From the NCBI RefSeq assembly GCF_045863935.1, contig NZ_BTVP01000013.1, positions 21,589 through 85,588 on the forward strand: DNA of 64,000 nt, given 5' to 3'. The notes under the pieces are model-generated. The model saw only the letters and a program-made list of their open reading frames with translations, searched no databases and had not been told where the DNA came from. A program made the translations under genes and the position numbers. Below are positions 8,456 to 16,931 of the stretch, in pieces (within the stretch, counting starts at the first letter, position 1; each line of letters opens with the position of its first letter). The stretch comes from Parvibaculum sp045863935 (lineage in GTDB: Bacteria > Pseudomonadota > Alphaproteobacteria > Parvibaculales > Parvibaculaceae).

Positions 8456-8588
8456 GGGGCGCTCGAATTCTTGAAAAGGATATGAGGTGCCGGTTCCTCA
8501 GGGGAGCCTGCAACCGGCGCTCTGATAACATCCCGCGCCGCCCATGCACAGTGCCTTTCGGTGTCCCGGCAAGAGATCGCCCGGCCGG

Positions 8589-9629
8589 TCAGTTCGCGGC
8601 GGCGTTCGCTTTTTCGAGCTTTTCGATCTCCGCCTCGACCTGAGCTCGGATTTCAGGGGTGATTTCCGGTTCCATGGCGCTTCGGAGCGTGTCGTCGGTC
8701 ATGCCGTTCCGTTCGGCAAGGGTCAGCCACAAAAGCGCGGCGGCGATATCGCGGGTGACGCCCTGGCCAAGGAAATAGAGGCGGGCGAGGCGATCCTGGG
8801 CCAGTGCATCCCCCCGCATGGCGGCCTCGACGAACCATTTGGCGGCAAGCGTCTCGTTCTTCTCGACGCCGTCGCCACCCAGATAAGCAAAGCCGAGCGA
8901 TGTTTGCGCCCCGGACACGCCTTTCTGCGCCGCTTGCTGGAAGCGCTTGGTGGCCTGGGCGAGGTTCTTCTCCATGCCGACCCCGTCCTGCAGCATCAGC
9001 CCGAGCTGATAGGCGGCCTGAGGCTGCCCCTGGTCGGCGGCGAGCCGGAAATAGCGGGCGGCTTCGCCGAGATTGCGGGGCTTGCCTTTGCCGGCGGCGT
9101 AGAGCGTGCCGAGATAATATTGCGCGTCCGCGCTTCCCTTGGCGGCGGCCCGGTCGAACCAGCTTGCGGCTTCGCCCAGATCCTGCGCGCCGCCGCGACC
9201 GGCTGTGTACATGAGGCCGAGCTCCGTCTGCGCGGCGACGTGGTCCTGCTCCGCCGCATCGCGGAAGTGCTTGCGGGCGGCAGAGGGGTCGGCACCCTCG
9301 ACGCTGCCATATTCCATGAGCATGCCGAGCGCATATTGCGCGCTCGCATCGCCCTGGGCCGCCGCCTTGGCAAACCATCTGGCCGCCACCTCCGGGTTGG
9401 AAGCGACGCCTTCGCCGTTGTTGTAGATCGAGCCGAGCATGAGTTGCGCCTGCACATTGCCCTTTTCGGCAAGCGGGGCGGCAACGAGAAGTGCCTGCTC
9501 ATAGCGGCCCGCCCGATAGGCTTCGACAGCGGGGGCCATCGGATCGGCGTCGCCTTGCGCTACCGCAGGCAATGCCGTGGCAAGAAGCAAGGCGACTGCC
9601 ACCATCAACGCTGCCCGGAGATGTCTCAT
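8589..9629 (-). CDS. Secreted Sel1-repeat (TPR-like) protein
   Basis: This 346-residue protein has a signal peptide (residues 1-24, cleavage near AVAQG) followed by about seven Sel1-like repeats of 36 residues. Each repeat shows the pattern AQxxLGxxYxxGxGVxxNxxxAxxWFxxAA, as in AQLMLGSIYNNGEGVASN and AQTSLGFAYLGGDGVEKN. A glutamate-rich helix closes the protein. Sel1 repeats form a superhelix for protein-protein contacts, and periplasmic examples often support envelope or signalling complexes. The start codon overlaps the thiE stop by 4 bases (ATGA), so the two are translationally coupled. The partner is unknown. Confidence 0.85.
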   Translation of the reverse strand: MRHLRAALMVAVALLLATALPAVAQGDADPMAPAVEAYRAGRYEQALLVAAPLAEKGNVQAQLMLGSIYNNGEGVASNPEVAARWFAKAAAQGDASAQYALGMLMEYGSVEGADPSAARKHFRDAAEQDHVAAQTELGLMYTAGRGGAQDLGEAASWFDRAAAKGSADAQYYLGTLYAAGKGKPRNLGEAARYFRLAADQGQPQAAYQLGLMLQDGVGMEKNLAQATKRFQQAAQKGVSGAQTSLGFAYLGGDGVEKNETLAAKWFVEAAMRGDALAQDRLARLYFLGQGVTRDIAAALLWLTLAERNGMTDDTLRSAMEPEITPEIRAQVEAEIEKLEKANAAAN

Positions 9630-10297
9630 CGGACGTTACTTTCCTCGATCATAACCCTGTTCAGGGCGCGGACCGCCGCGGCAGGTCCTGCTTCGTGAGC
9701 CCAGACACCGGAGGACACCGCCAGGAAATCGGCGCCTGCACGAACGAGCGGTGCCGCATTGTCCGGCGTTATCCCCCCGATTGCGACGCAAGGCACTGTG
9801 AACATCTCCGACCACCAGGTGAGGATATCCGGGTCAGCCATACTTATAGGCTCTTTCGTGTCGGTTTTATAAAAGGCGCCAAAAGCGACGTAATCGGCGC
9901 CTGCTTCCCCCGCTTCCATCGCGAGGTGACGCGAGTTGTGGCAGGTGACGCCGACGATCCGGTCGGGTCCGACGAGCTTGCGGGCCTCGGCATAGCTTGT
10001 GTCCGTCTGGCCGATATGCGTGCCGTCGGCGCCAAGTTCGGCCGCGAGGTCGGGCCGGTCGTTGATGAGGAATGCGACGTCGCGGGCTTGCGCGAGCGGC
10101 ATCAGGATTTCGGTCGCACCGCGGATGGCGTCCGCTTCCGGCGGCGCCTCGTTCTCGCCCTTCAGGCGAAGCTGCAGGCAGGCGACATCGCCCGCGTCGA
10201 GCGCCATCTTCAGCGTGTCGGCGAAGGCGCGCGGCTCGAAGCGGGGCGGGGTAATGAGATAGAGGCGGCAGGGCTCGCGTGTTTCTTCGTCGGTCAT
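9626..10297 (-). CDS. thiE: Thiamine-phosphate synthase
   Basis: This 223-residue TIM-barrel enzyme joins HMP-pyrophosphate and the thiazole phosphate to give thiamine phosphate. Recognisable motifs are the N-terminal LYLITPP, the QLRLKG strand, FLINDRPDLAAELGADGTHI with the metal-binding aspartate, GVTCHNSRH, and the phosphate loop AIGGITPDNAAPLVRAGAD near the C-terminus. It is not preceded by a TPP riboswitch, unlike thiC at 52.8 kb, and thiD lies separately at 37.6 kb, so thiamine genes are scattered. A terminator separates it from fba upstream. Confidence 0.92.
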   Translation of the reverse strand: MTDEETREPCRLYLITPPRFEPRAFADTLKMALDAGDVACLQLRLKGENEAPPEADAIRGATEILMPLAQARDVAFLINDRPDLAAELGADGTHIGQTDTSYAEARKLVGPDRIVGVTCHNSRHLAMEAGEAGADYVAFGAFYKTDTKEPISMADPDILTWWSEMFTVPCVAIGGITPDNAAPLVRAGADFLAVSSGVWAHEAGPAAAVRALNRVMIEESNVR

Positions 10298-10331
10298 GGG
10301 GATGTTCTAGCGCGGTGACGGGGCAAAGACA

Positions 10332-10361
10332 AAACGCCCCGCTTGCGGAAGCGGGGCGTTT
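10332..10361 (-). terminator. Intrinsic terminator downstream of fba
   Basis: A 13-bp stem (aaacgccccgctt / aagcggggcgttt) with a 4-base loop lies just after the fba stop on the minus strand and is followed there by a short T run (ttttg). It should end the tkt-gap-pgk-fba transcript and isolate thiE. Confidence 0.85.
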
Positions 10362-10382
10362 ACAAGGTAGTCCGAATGGATA

Positions 10383-11402
10383 TCAGGCAGCCTTTTCGAG
10401 CGAGGCCTGCCACTGGCCGAGAGCGGCGAGCCCGTTCATCCGGGCGCGGTGGAGGAACGCCTTCTGGGCGGCGGGCACATTCTCCGTCTTGCCGCTCCAT
10501 GCCTTCTGCGGGGCGGCCTGCAATGCACGGCCATATGAGAAGGACATCTTCCAGGGGAAGCCGCCGATCGCATTCATCGCGTTCAGGTGCGCCGTCGCAT
10601 CTTCGTCCGACTGGCCACCCGACAGGAAGACGATGCCCGGAATGGCGGCGGGAACGGTGCGCTTGAAGCAGGCGATGGTCTTTTCCGCCACTTCCTCGAC
10701 GCTGGCCTGTGTCGGGCACTTCTTGCCCGAGACGATCATGTTCGGCTTCAGGATCGTGCCTTCGAGGTTCACATTGTGGAGCGCGAGGCGGCTGAAGACC
10801 GCGCGGAGCGTCGCTTCGGTCACCTCAAAGCAGCGATCGGCGGTATGCGCGCCGTCCATCAGGACTTCGGGCTCGACGATCGGGACGATTTTCGCTTCCT
10901 GGCAAAGGGCGGCATAGCGGGCAAGCGCTTCGGCATTCGCCTCGATGCAGCCGTTGGTCGGAATGCCATCGGCAATGTCGATCACCGCGCGCCATTTCGC
11001 GAAGCGGGCACCGAGGTCGTAGTACTCGGCGAGGCGCTCGCGAAGGCCGTCGAGGCCCTCCGTCACGGTTTCGCCCGGAAAGCCAGCCATGGGCTTCGCA
11101 CCGGCATCGACCTTGATGCCGGGAATGGATCCCGCCTTCTTGATGAGGTCGACGAGGGGCGTGCCGTCCTTCGCCTTCTGGCGGATCGTCTCGTCATAGA
11201 GGATCACACCGGAAATGTGGTTCTTCATGGCCTCTTCGGTGCGGAACAGAAGCTCGCGGTAATCGCGGCGGTTCTCTTCCGTGGAAGCGACGTTAATCGC
11301 GTCGAACCGCTTCTTGATCGTGCCGGAGCTTTCGTCGGCTGCCAGAATGCCCTTGCCCGGCGCCACCATGGCCTGTGCAATCGATTCAAGCGTCTCAGTC
11401 AT
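10383..11402 (-). CDS. Class I fructose-bisphosphate aldolase
   Basis: This 339-residue Schiff-base aldolase cleaves fructose-1,6-bisphosphate to two triose phosphates. It is the eukaryote-like class I form: GKGILAADESSGTIKKRF at the N-terminus, GVILYDETIRQ, the CIEANAEALARYA segment, and EGTILKPNMIVSG carrying the catalytic lysine at about residue 222. GIVFLSGGQSDEDAT follows. It needs no metal, unlike the class II enzymes usual in alphaproteobacterial cbb operons. It is last in the minus-strand series tkt-gap-pgk-fba, 46 bases after pgk. Confidence 0.94.
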   Translation of the reverse strand: MTETLESIAQAMVAPGKGILAADESSGTIKKRFDAINVASTEENRRDYRELLFRTEEAMKNHISGVILYDETIRQKAKDGTPLVDLIKKAGSIPGIKVDAGAKPMAGFPGETVTEGLDGLRERLAEYYDLGARFAKWRAVIDIADGIPTNGCIEANAEALARYAALCQEAKIVPIVEPEVLMDGAHTADRCFEVTEATLRAVFSRLALHNVNLEGTILKPNMIVSGKKCPTQASVEEVAEKTIACFKRTVPAAIPGIVFLSGGQSDEDATAHLNAMNAIGGFPWKMSFSYGRALQAAPQKAWSGKTENVPAAQKAFLHRARMNGLAALGQWQASLEKAA

Positions 11403-11448
11403 TGTCCTGTCCTCTGGATATCAAAAGATGAACCGGGTGCCGGCTCGC

Positions 11449-12629
11449 TTACTTGCGGTTTAGAGCAGCCACACCCGGCAGTTCAACACCTTCCATCCAC
11501 TCGAGGAAGGCCCCGCCCGCGGCGGAAACATAGGTAAAGTCGTCGGCGGCGCCCGCCTCGTTCAAGGCCGCCACCGTGTCGCCACCGCCTGCCACCGAGA
11601 CAAGCGCACCCTGCTTGCTGCGCATGGCGACGATGCGTGCGGCCTCCGTTGTCCCCCTGTCGAAAGGCGGTACCTCGAAAGCGCCGAGAGGGCCGTTCCA
11701 GACCACAGTGCTCGCGGTTTCGAAACGCGCGGCGAGATGGGCGAGCGTATCGGGGCCTATGTCGAGGATCATTTCGTCGTCGGGCACGTCGTCCACGGTG
11801 GTAACGCGGGCCGCAGCACCTGCCTTGAATTCCTTCGCCACCACGACGTCCGTCGGCAGCACGATGTCGCATTTTGCGCCGCGCGCATTCGCCAGAATGT
11901 GGCGGGCTGTGTCGAAGAGGTCCGGCTCGCAGAGCGACTTGCCTACTTTTTTGCCCTGCGCGGCAAGGAAGGTGTTTGCCATGCCGCCCCCGATGACCAG
12001 GGCATCGACCTTCTTCACGAGATTGCCGAGGAGCGCAATCTTGGTCGAAACCTTGGCGCCGCCGACGATGGCGACGACAGGGCGCTTCGGATTGCCAAGC
12101 GCCGCGTCGAGCGCGTCGAGTTCGGCCTGCATGGCGCGACCCGCATAGGATGGCAGGAAATAGGTGATGCCTTCGGTCGAGGCATGGGCGCGATGGGCGC
12201 AGGAAAAANNNNNNNNNNCTTGGCAAAGTCGGGATCGTTGTTTTCCTCGCCCTCATGGAAGCGGGTGTTCTCAAGAACGAGGATGGTGCCGGGGGCCATG
12301 GCGTCGCAGGCCTTCGCGGCCTTTTCGCCGATACAGTCCCCGGCGAAACCGACTTCGGTTCCCGTATAGGCGCCCAGCACGGCGGCCACGGGCTTCAGGG
12401 AATATTTCTCTTCCGGCTTGCCTTTCGGGCGGCCGAAATGGGACAGCACGATGACCCGCGCGCCCTTACCCGCGAGTTCCTTCAGGGTGGGAGCGACGCG
12501 CTCGATGCGCGTCGCATCCGACACCTTGCCGTCCTGCATGGGCACGTTGAGATCGGCCCGGACAAGAACCCTGAGGCCCTTCAAGCCGACAGCGGCAGCG
12601 AGATCGTCAAGCGTCTTGTGATCGGCCAT
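11449..12629 (-). CDS. pgk: Phosphoglycerate kinase, interrupted by an assembly gap
   Basis: This is the ATP-forming enzyme of glycolysis that converts 1,3-bisphosphoglycerate to 3-phosphoglycerate. The N-terminal part (MADHKTLDDLAAAVGLKGLR, then RADLNVPMQDGKV and LSHFGRPKGK) runs from 12629 to the N run. The C-terminal part resumes with FSCAHRAHASTEGITYF and continues through VVAIVGGAKVSTK to the glycine-rich VSVAGGGDTVAAL. With exactly 10 N the two halves are out of frame. The family normally has about 13 residues here (of the type ALAALGDxxVNDA), so I estimate that about 38 bases are really missing. The gene is most likely intact in the organism, at about 396 residues. The start is the ATG at 12629, not the longer frame to 12710. 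Confidence 0.93.
12209..12218. other. Scaffold gap (10 N) inside pgk
   Basis: Ten unresolved bases split pgk. Frame and family alignment indicate that the true gap is of the form 3n+2 and about 38 bases, so the run is a placeholder length. The translated shadow frames carrying X residues here are artefacts. Confidence 0.95.
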
Positions 12630-12648
12630 TGATGTTCGCGGCTCCGGC

Positions 12649-13656
12649 TCAGAGCAGCTTGCCCATGGCGACTGCAGTGTCGCCCATGCGGTTGGAGAAG
12701 CCCCACTCATTGTCGTACCAGGAAAGCACGCGCACGAGCTTGCCTTCGATCACCTGCGTCTGCGTGAGGTCGAAGGTGGAGGAGGCGGGGTTGTGGTTGA
12801 AGTCGATCGAGACATTGGGCTCGTCGGTCGTCGCGAGGATGCCCTTGAGCGGGCCCTTCGAGGCGGCAATGATCGCGGCGTTCACTTCCTCGGCCGTGGT
12901 CTTCTTCTTCGCGGTGAAGACGAGATCGATGACCGAGACGTTCGGGGTGGGCACACGGATCGAGGTGCCGTCCAGCTTGCCCTTCAGTTCCGGCAGCACG
13001 AGACCGACGGCCTTCGCCGCGCCGGTCGAGGTCGGGATCATGGAGACGCCCGCGGCGCGCGCGCGGCGAGGATCCTTGTGCAGCGTGTCGACGGTGTTCT
13101 GATCGCCCGTATAGGCGTGGATCGTCGTCATGTAGCCCTGCTCGATGCCGCAGGCCTTGTACAGGACCTGCGCGACCGGCGCGAGGCAGTTCGTCGTGCA
13201 GGACGCGTTCGAGACGATCTTGTGGCTCTTCTTCAAAGCGCTGTGATTCACGCCGTAAACGACGGTGAGGTCCGAATCTTCGCCCGGAGCCGAGATCAGG
13301 ACCTTTTTCGCGCCCGCAGTCAGGTGCGCGGCGGCCTTTTCGCGCGCGGTGAAGAGACCTGTGCATTCGAGCGCGATGTCGACGCCGAGGTCGCTCCAGG
13401 GAAGCTTCGCGGGATCACGCTCGGCGAGCACCTTGATGGGCCCGCGGCCGAGGTCCATTGAGGACTTCGTCGTCTTGATCTTGCCGGGGAAGCGGCCGTG
13501 GACGCTGTCGTATTTCAGCAGGAGCGCATTGGCATCGACCGATCCAAGGTCGTTGATCGCCACAACTTCAATATCCTTGCGGCCGGATTCCGCGATGGCG
13601 CGGAGCACCAGGCGCCCGATCCGACCGAATCCGTTAATCGCAACGCGCACTGCCAT
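12649..13656 (-). CDS. gap: Glyceraldehyde-3-phosphate dehydrogenase, type I
   Basis: This 335-residue enzyme oxidises glyceraldehyde-3-phosphate with NAD(P) to 1,3-bisphosphoglycerate. The N-terminal Rossmann motif VAINGFGRIGRLVLRA and the catalytic SNASCTTNCLAPV (Cys about residue 153) are clear. HAYTGDQNTVD and the C-terminal WYDNEWGFSNRM follow. A KKTTAEEV segment in the catalytic domain is usual for the gapB/cbb-linked alphaproteobacterial form. It lies between tkt (23 bases upstream) and pgk (19 bases downstream) in one operon. Confidence 0.96.
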   Translation of the reverse strand: MAVRVAINGFGRIGRLVLRAIAESGRKDIEVVAINDLGSVDANALLLKYDSVHGRFPGKIKTTKSSMDLGRGPIKVLAERDPAKLPWSDLGVDIALECTGLFTAREKAAAHLTAGAKKVLISAPGEDSDLTVVYGVNHSALKKSHKIVSNASCTTNCLAPVAQVLYKACGIEQGYMTTIHAYTGDQNTVDTLHKDPRRARAAGVSMIPTSTGAAKAVGLVLPELKGKLDGTSIRVPTPNVSVIDLVFTAKKKTTAEEVNAAIIAASKGPLKGILATTDEPNVSIDFNHNPASSTFDLTQTQVIEGKLVRVLSWYDNEWGFSNRMGDTAVAMGKLL

Positions 13657-13679
13657 TTGCTTGTTCTCCTGAGCGTAAG

Positions 13680-15713
13680 TTAGGCCTTTTCCTCGAGGCG
13701 TGCCTTTGCCGCGGCCACTGCCGCCTCGGGGGTAATGTTGAAGTGCTTGTAAAGTTCCGGCGCCGGTCCGGAAGCGCCGAAGCCGGTCATGCCGATAAAG
13801 TCGCCATCCGCGCCGATATAGCGGTCCCAGCCGAAACGGACGCCGGCTTCGATCGCGATCTTCACCGTGCCTTCGCCAAGCATATCGGCCTGGAAATCCT
13901 TCGACTGCTGGTCGAAAAGATCGAGGCAGGGCATGGATACGACGCGCGCGGGTATACCGTCGCGCTCAAGCATCTGCTGAGCCGCAATCGCGATCTCGAT
14001 TTCAGAGCCTGTTGCAAGCAGCGACACCTGCGCCTTGGAGGAGGCGGGGACAAGTTCATAGGCACCGCGAGCGCAGAGGTTCTTGTTCGTGTTCTCGGTG
14101 CGAACGGCGGGCAGGTTCTGGCGCGACAGAGCGAGGATCGACGGTGTGTTCTTCGCTTCGAGTGCGAGCTGCCAGCATTCCAGTGTCTCGACCGCGTCCG
14201 CCGGGCGGAATACATGGACGTTCGGCATGGCCCTGAGGCTCGCCAGATGTTCGACCGGCTGATGCGTCGGTCCGTCTTCGCCAAGGCCGATCGAGTCATG
14301 CGTCATCACATAGATGACGCGCTGCCCCATCAGCGCGGAAAGACGGATTGCCGGACGGCAGTAGTCCGTGAACACGAGGAAGGTGCCGGAATAGGGGATA
14401 AGTCCCTTGTGAAGCGCAATGCCGTTCATCGCGGCGGCCATGCCGTGTTCGCGGATGCCGTAGTGGATGAACGAGCCGGAGAAATCCTCCGCCGTCACCG
14501 CCCTCTGCTCGCGGGAGCGGGTATTGTTGGAACCGGTCAGGTCCGCCGATCCGCCGATGGTTTCGGGCAGTGCGGCGTTGATGACATTGAGCGCTTCTTC
14601 GGAGGATTTGCGGGTCGCCCATTTCGGCTTGTCGGCGACGAGTTTTTCCTTGAAGGCTTCGATCGCCTTGCCAAGACCGGCGGGAAGGTCGCCGGCAATG
14701 CGGCGCTCGAATTCCGTACGGGTCTCAACGGGGAGGGCAGCGAGTTTTTCTTCCCAGGCCTTGCGTGCCTTGACGTTACGAAGGCCGGCGATGCGCCAGG
14801 CGTCCAGCGTCTCGCTCGGCACCGTGAAGGGCTCGGCCTTCCAGTGCAGCGTCTCGCGGGCGAGTGCGATTTCCTCTGTGCCAAGCGGCGACCCGTGCGA
14901 GGACGATTTGCCCTGCTTGTTCGGCGAGCCATAGCCGATCACGGTGCGGCAGGCGATGAGGGTCGGCTTGTCGGACTTCTGCGCCTTTTCGATGGCTGCA
15001 GCGATCTCGTCCGGGTTGTGGCCGTCGATGCGGCTCGCATTCCAGCCCGCCGCCTCGAAACGTTTCAGCGCGTCGCCGGATTCCGAGAGCGACAGAGCGC
15101 CGTCGATGGTGATTTCGTTGTCGTCGTAGAGGACGATGAGCTTGGAGAGTTTCAGGTGCCCGGCAAGGCTGATTGCCTCGTGGCTGATGCCTTCCATGAG
15201 GTCGCCGTCGGAGGCAATCACATATGTATAGTGATCGACGATTTCCTTGCCGAAGCGGGCCGCCTGAAGACGTTCGGCAAGCGCCATGCCCACAGCCGTC
15301 GAGATGCCCTGACCGAGCGGACCCGTGGTCGTTTCGACGCCTTCGGCGTGGCCATATTCGGGGTGTCCGGCCGTGATCGAGCCAAGCTGGCGGAAGTTCC
15401 TGATCTGCTCGATCGTCATGTCCTCGTAGCCGAGCAGGTAGTTCACGGCATAAAGCAGCATCGAGCCATGGCCGGCCGACAGCACGAAACGGTCCCGGTC
15501 CGGCCAGCCGGGCTTCCGGGGGTCGATCTTCAAAAAGCGGGTAAAGAGCACCGTGGCCATGTCCGCCGTGCCCATCGGCATGCCGGGGTGACCGGAATTC
15601 GCCTGCTGCACTGCATCCATCGCCAGGGCGCGGATCGCATTGGCCATCGCATCGTGCGAGGCACCGGATGATTTCGCTTTTTCGGCGACGGCGGTTTTTT
15701 CAGTTGGCGTCAT
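13680..15713 (-). CDS. tkt: Transketolase
   Basis: This 677-residue thiamine-diphosphate enzyme transfers two-carbon units in the pentose phosphate pathway. Order of domains: pyrophosphate domain with SGHPGMPMG (about residues 40-48), the TPP/metal motif ASDGDLMEGISHEA (about 168), then the pyrimidine domain with FSGSFIHYGIREHGMAAAMN (about 417), DSIGLGEDGPTHQPVEHL (about 477), and a C-terminal domain with LLATGSEIEIA. It is the first gene of the tkt-gap-pgk-fba operon. Its own product needs the thiamine made by thiC, thiD and thiE elsewhere in the window. Confidence 0.96.
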   Translation of the reverse strand: MTPTEKTAVAEKAKSSGASHDAMANAIRALAMDAVQQANSGHPGMPMGTADMATVLFTRFLKIDPRKPGWPDRDRFVLSAGHGSMLLYAVNYLLGYEDMTIEQIRNFRQLGSITAGHPEYGHAEGVETTTGPLGQGISTAVGMALAERLQAARFGKEIVDHYTYVIASDGDLMEGISHEAISLAGHLKLSKLIVLYDDNEITIDGALSLSESGDALKRFEAAGWNASRIDGHNPDEIAAAIEKAQKSDKPTLIACRTVIGYGSPNKQGKSSSHGSPLGTEEIALARETLHWKAEPFTVPSETLDAWRIAGLRNVKARKAWEEKLAALPVETRTEFERRIAGDLPAGLGKAIEAFKEKLVADKPKWATRKSSEEALNVINAALPETIGGSADLTGSNNTRSREQRAVTAEDFSGSFIHYGIREHGMAAAMNGIALHKGLIPYSGTFLVFTDYCRPAIRLSALMGQRVIYVMTHDSIGLGEDGPTHQPVEHLASLRAMPNVHVFRPADAVETLECWQLALEAKNTPSILALSRQNLPAVRTENTNKNLCARGAYELVPASSKAQVSLLATGSEIEIAIAAQQMLERDGIPARVVSMPCLDLFDQQSKDFQADMLGEGTVKIAIEAGVRFGWDRYIGADGDFIGMTGFGASGPAPELYKHFNITPEAAVAAAKARLEEKA

Positions 15714-16035
15714 GTGTCACTCTATTGCCCAGACGGGCGCTGAGCGGGCAGGAGATTGCGGATTCTCCGCGCCGTGGGAGAGCCGCTCATTGCGCGTATC
15801 GGGGGCTCGTATCGGGGGCTCTTACCGGGGCCCTCCCGAGAGCGGCGCCACAATGACCACGGACCCCCCGGGAGTCAATGCCGGAATGGCCGGATTGAGC
15901 GGCGATTCAGCGCATATCGGATTGCCGTTTTGCGGGGGCCGGTTACCGGCAGCGTTGACCTCATTTCACAGGCCTGCCTATCTTGGCGTTGGATGTTCCG
16001 GCTGCTTCGGCCGGAACGGTCAGCCCGGGAACGAC
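15714..16035. other. Intergenic region between divergent tkt and the coiled-coil gene
   Basis: This 322-base stretch should contain the tkt promoter (minus) and that of the zapA operon (plus). It contains a 13-bp tandem repeat (15796-15821) and a GC-rich segment with runs of C and G. The frame of the downstream gene stays open through it, but the sequence there is low-complexity and not conserved in appearance. I see no RNA gene. Confidence 0.5.
15796..15821. repeat. Two perfect tandem copies of a 13-bp unit
   Basis: GTATCGGGGGCTC occurs twice in direct succession, and a degraded third copy (ttaccggggccctc) follows. The repeat sits about 85 bases upstream of the tkt start on the opposite strand, so it could affect promoter spacing or be a replication slippage product. 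Confidence 0.8.
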
Positions 16036-16302
16036 ATGAGCAAACTCGATTCGTCTGTGGAGCGCTTTTCAGGCGCGCTGGACAGGCTGGAAGCGACCAT
16101 CAACCGGCAGGTACAGCGGGCCCAGGCGGCCCGGCGGCTGCAGGAAGAGGTGGATACGCTGAAGGAGGACCGCTCGGAGCTTGCCGAGGAACTCGACCAG
16201 CTCAAGGCCGAGGCGCGGCGGCTGAACGAACTCAACGAGCGGGCCTCCGAAACGCTTGCCGACGCAATCGAAGGCATCAGGGAAGTTCTCGCCGAAGGCT
16301 GA
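16036..16302 (+). CDS. Small coiled-coil protein, DUF4164-like
   Basis: This 88-residue protein is almost entirely one coiled coil (about residues 12-75, rich in E, R, L, A and Q, with ARRLQEEVDTLKEDRSELAE). It has no membrane segment. Genes of this kind regularly precede zapA in alphaproteobacteria and are labelled DUF4164. A role in division together with ZapA is a reasonable inference from the position (26 bases upstream of zapA) but is not shown. I chose the ATG at 16036, preceded by cccgggaacgac, because upstream codons in the open frame look non-coding. Confidence 0.75.
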   Translation: MSKLDSSVERFSGALDRLEATINRQVQRAQAARRLQEEVDTLKEDRSELAEELDQLKAEARRLNELNERASETLADAIEGIREVLAEG

Positions 16303-16327
16303 AAGACCCGGCCGGAAAGGAAATTTC

Positions 16328-16687
16328 ATGGGACAGGTCAAGGTCTCGATCAACGATCGCTCCTACACGGTTGCCTGCGGCGACGGCGAGGAGGATCACG
16401 TCCGCGAACTCGCTTCCTACATCAACAAGCACGTGACCGACCTTGCCCAGGCGGTCGGCCAGGTCGGCGATGCCCGGCTTCTCCTTATGGCGGGCCTCTT
16501 GGTCGCCGACGAGCTTTCCGAGGCCTATCAGAAGACGAAAATGCTGGAGCAGGAGATCGAGAATCTCAGCGGATCTCGCGCTTCGGCCCTCGAGCGCACG
16601 CGCGAAGCTGAGGATTCGCTTGCCGATGTGCTCGACGATGCCGCGCGCCGTATCGAGGATCTCGCCAAGCGGATCGAGGCGGCGTGA
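16328..16687 (+). CDS. zapA: Cell division protein ZapA
   Basis: This 119-residue protein begins MGQVKVSINDRSYTVACGDG, the standard ZapA head that mediates FtsZ binding. The EEDHVRELASYINKHVTDL segment follows, then a C-terminal coiled coil that drives dimer and tetramer formation. ZapA cross-links FtsZ filaments at the division site. The start at 16328 has aggaaatttc immediately upstream, and the longer open frame is not conserved. The order coiled-coil protein, zapA, 6S RNA and cyclo-ligase is a well-known alphaproteobacterial arrangement. Confidence 0.93.
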   Translation: MGQVKVSINDRSYTVACGDGEEDHVRELASYINKHVTDLAQAVGQVGDARLLLMAGLLVADELSEAYQKTKMLEQEIENLSGSRASALERTREAEDSLADVLDDAARRIEDLAKRIEAA

Positions 16688-16723
16688 CATTCTGCGCTCG
16701 CCCCTTTTCTTTATTTGCCTTGA

Positions 16724-16912
16724 CCGGGGACCGTTTCGTCCCAGATAGAATGGGGTCGGGTACTGCCCTTCTCGTCAGGAATAATTACTCTCGGGGCCTT
16801 ACGCTCCTCAAGGGAGCTGTCCCTGAGGGAGGCCGTGGCCTCCTTCAAACGGCGCCCACCTACGTTAGTAGGTCTCCGAGGAACGACATTCCGACGGTTG
16901 CGGTGGTCCCAC
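16724..16912 (+). ncRNA. ssrS: 6S RNA (SsrS)
   Basis: The 244-base gap between zapA and the 5-formyltetrahydrofolate cyclo-ligase gene is the usual locus of 6S RNA. The ends pair: ggggacc at 16726-16732 with ggtccc at 16905-16910 forms a closing stem. The interior contains further complementary G/C blocks (for example gctcctcaagggagc and ctgagggaggcc / ggcctcc) around an AT-rich open part, as expected for an RNA that mimics an open promoter and binds sigma70 RNA polymerase. The exact ends are estimates. The call rests on synteny plus structure, not on a covariance search. Confidence 0.78.
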
Positions 16913-16931
16913 TTTCCCCATCCTGTTTCGC

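Noticed and set aside
12015..12274. Apparent short proteins with X residues beside the pgk gap
   Set aside because: They are products of the 10 N placeholder and shifted frames, and not separate genes.
13743..15671. Plus-strand frame inside tkt (642 codons)
   Set aside because: Tkt is unmistakable on the other strand. The frame lacks an RBS and any conserved motif.
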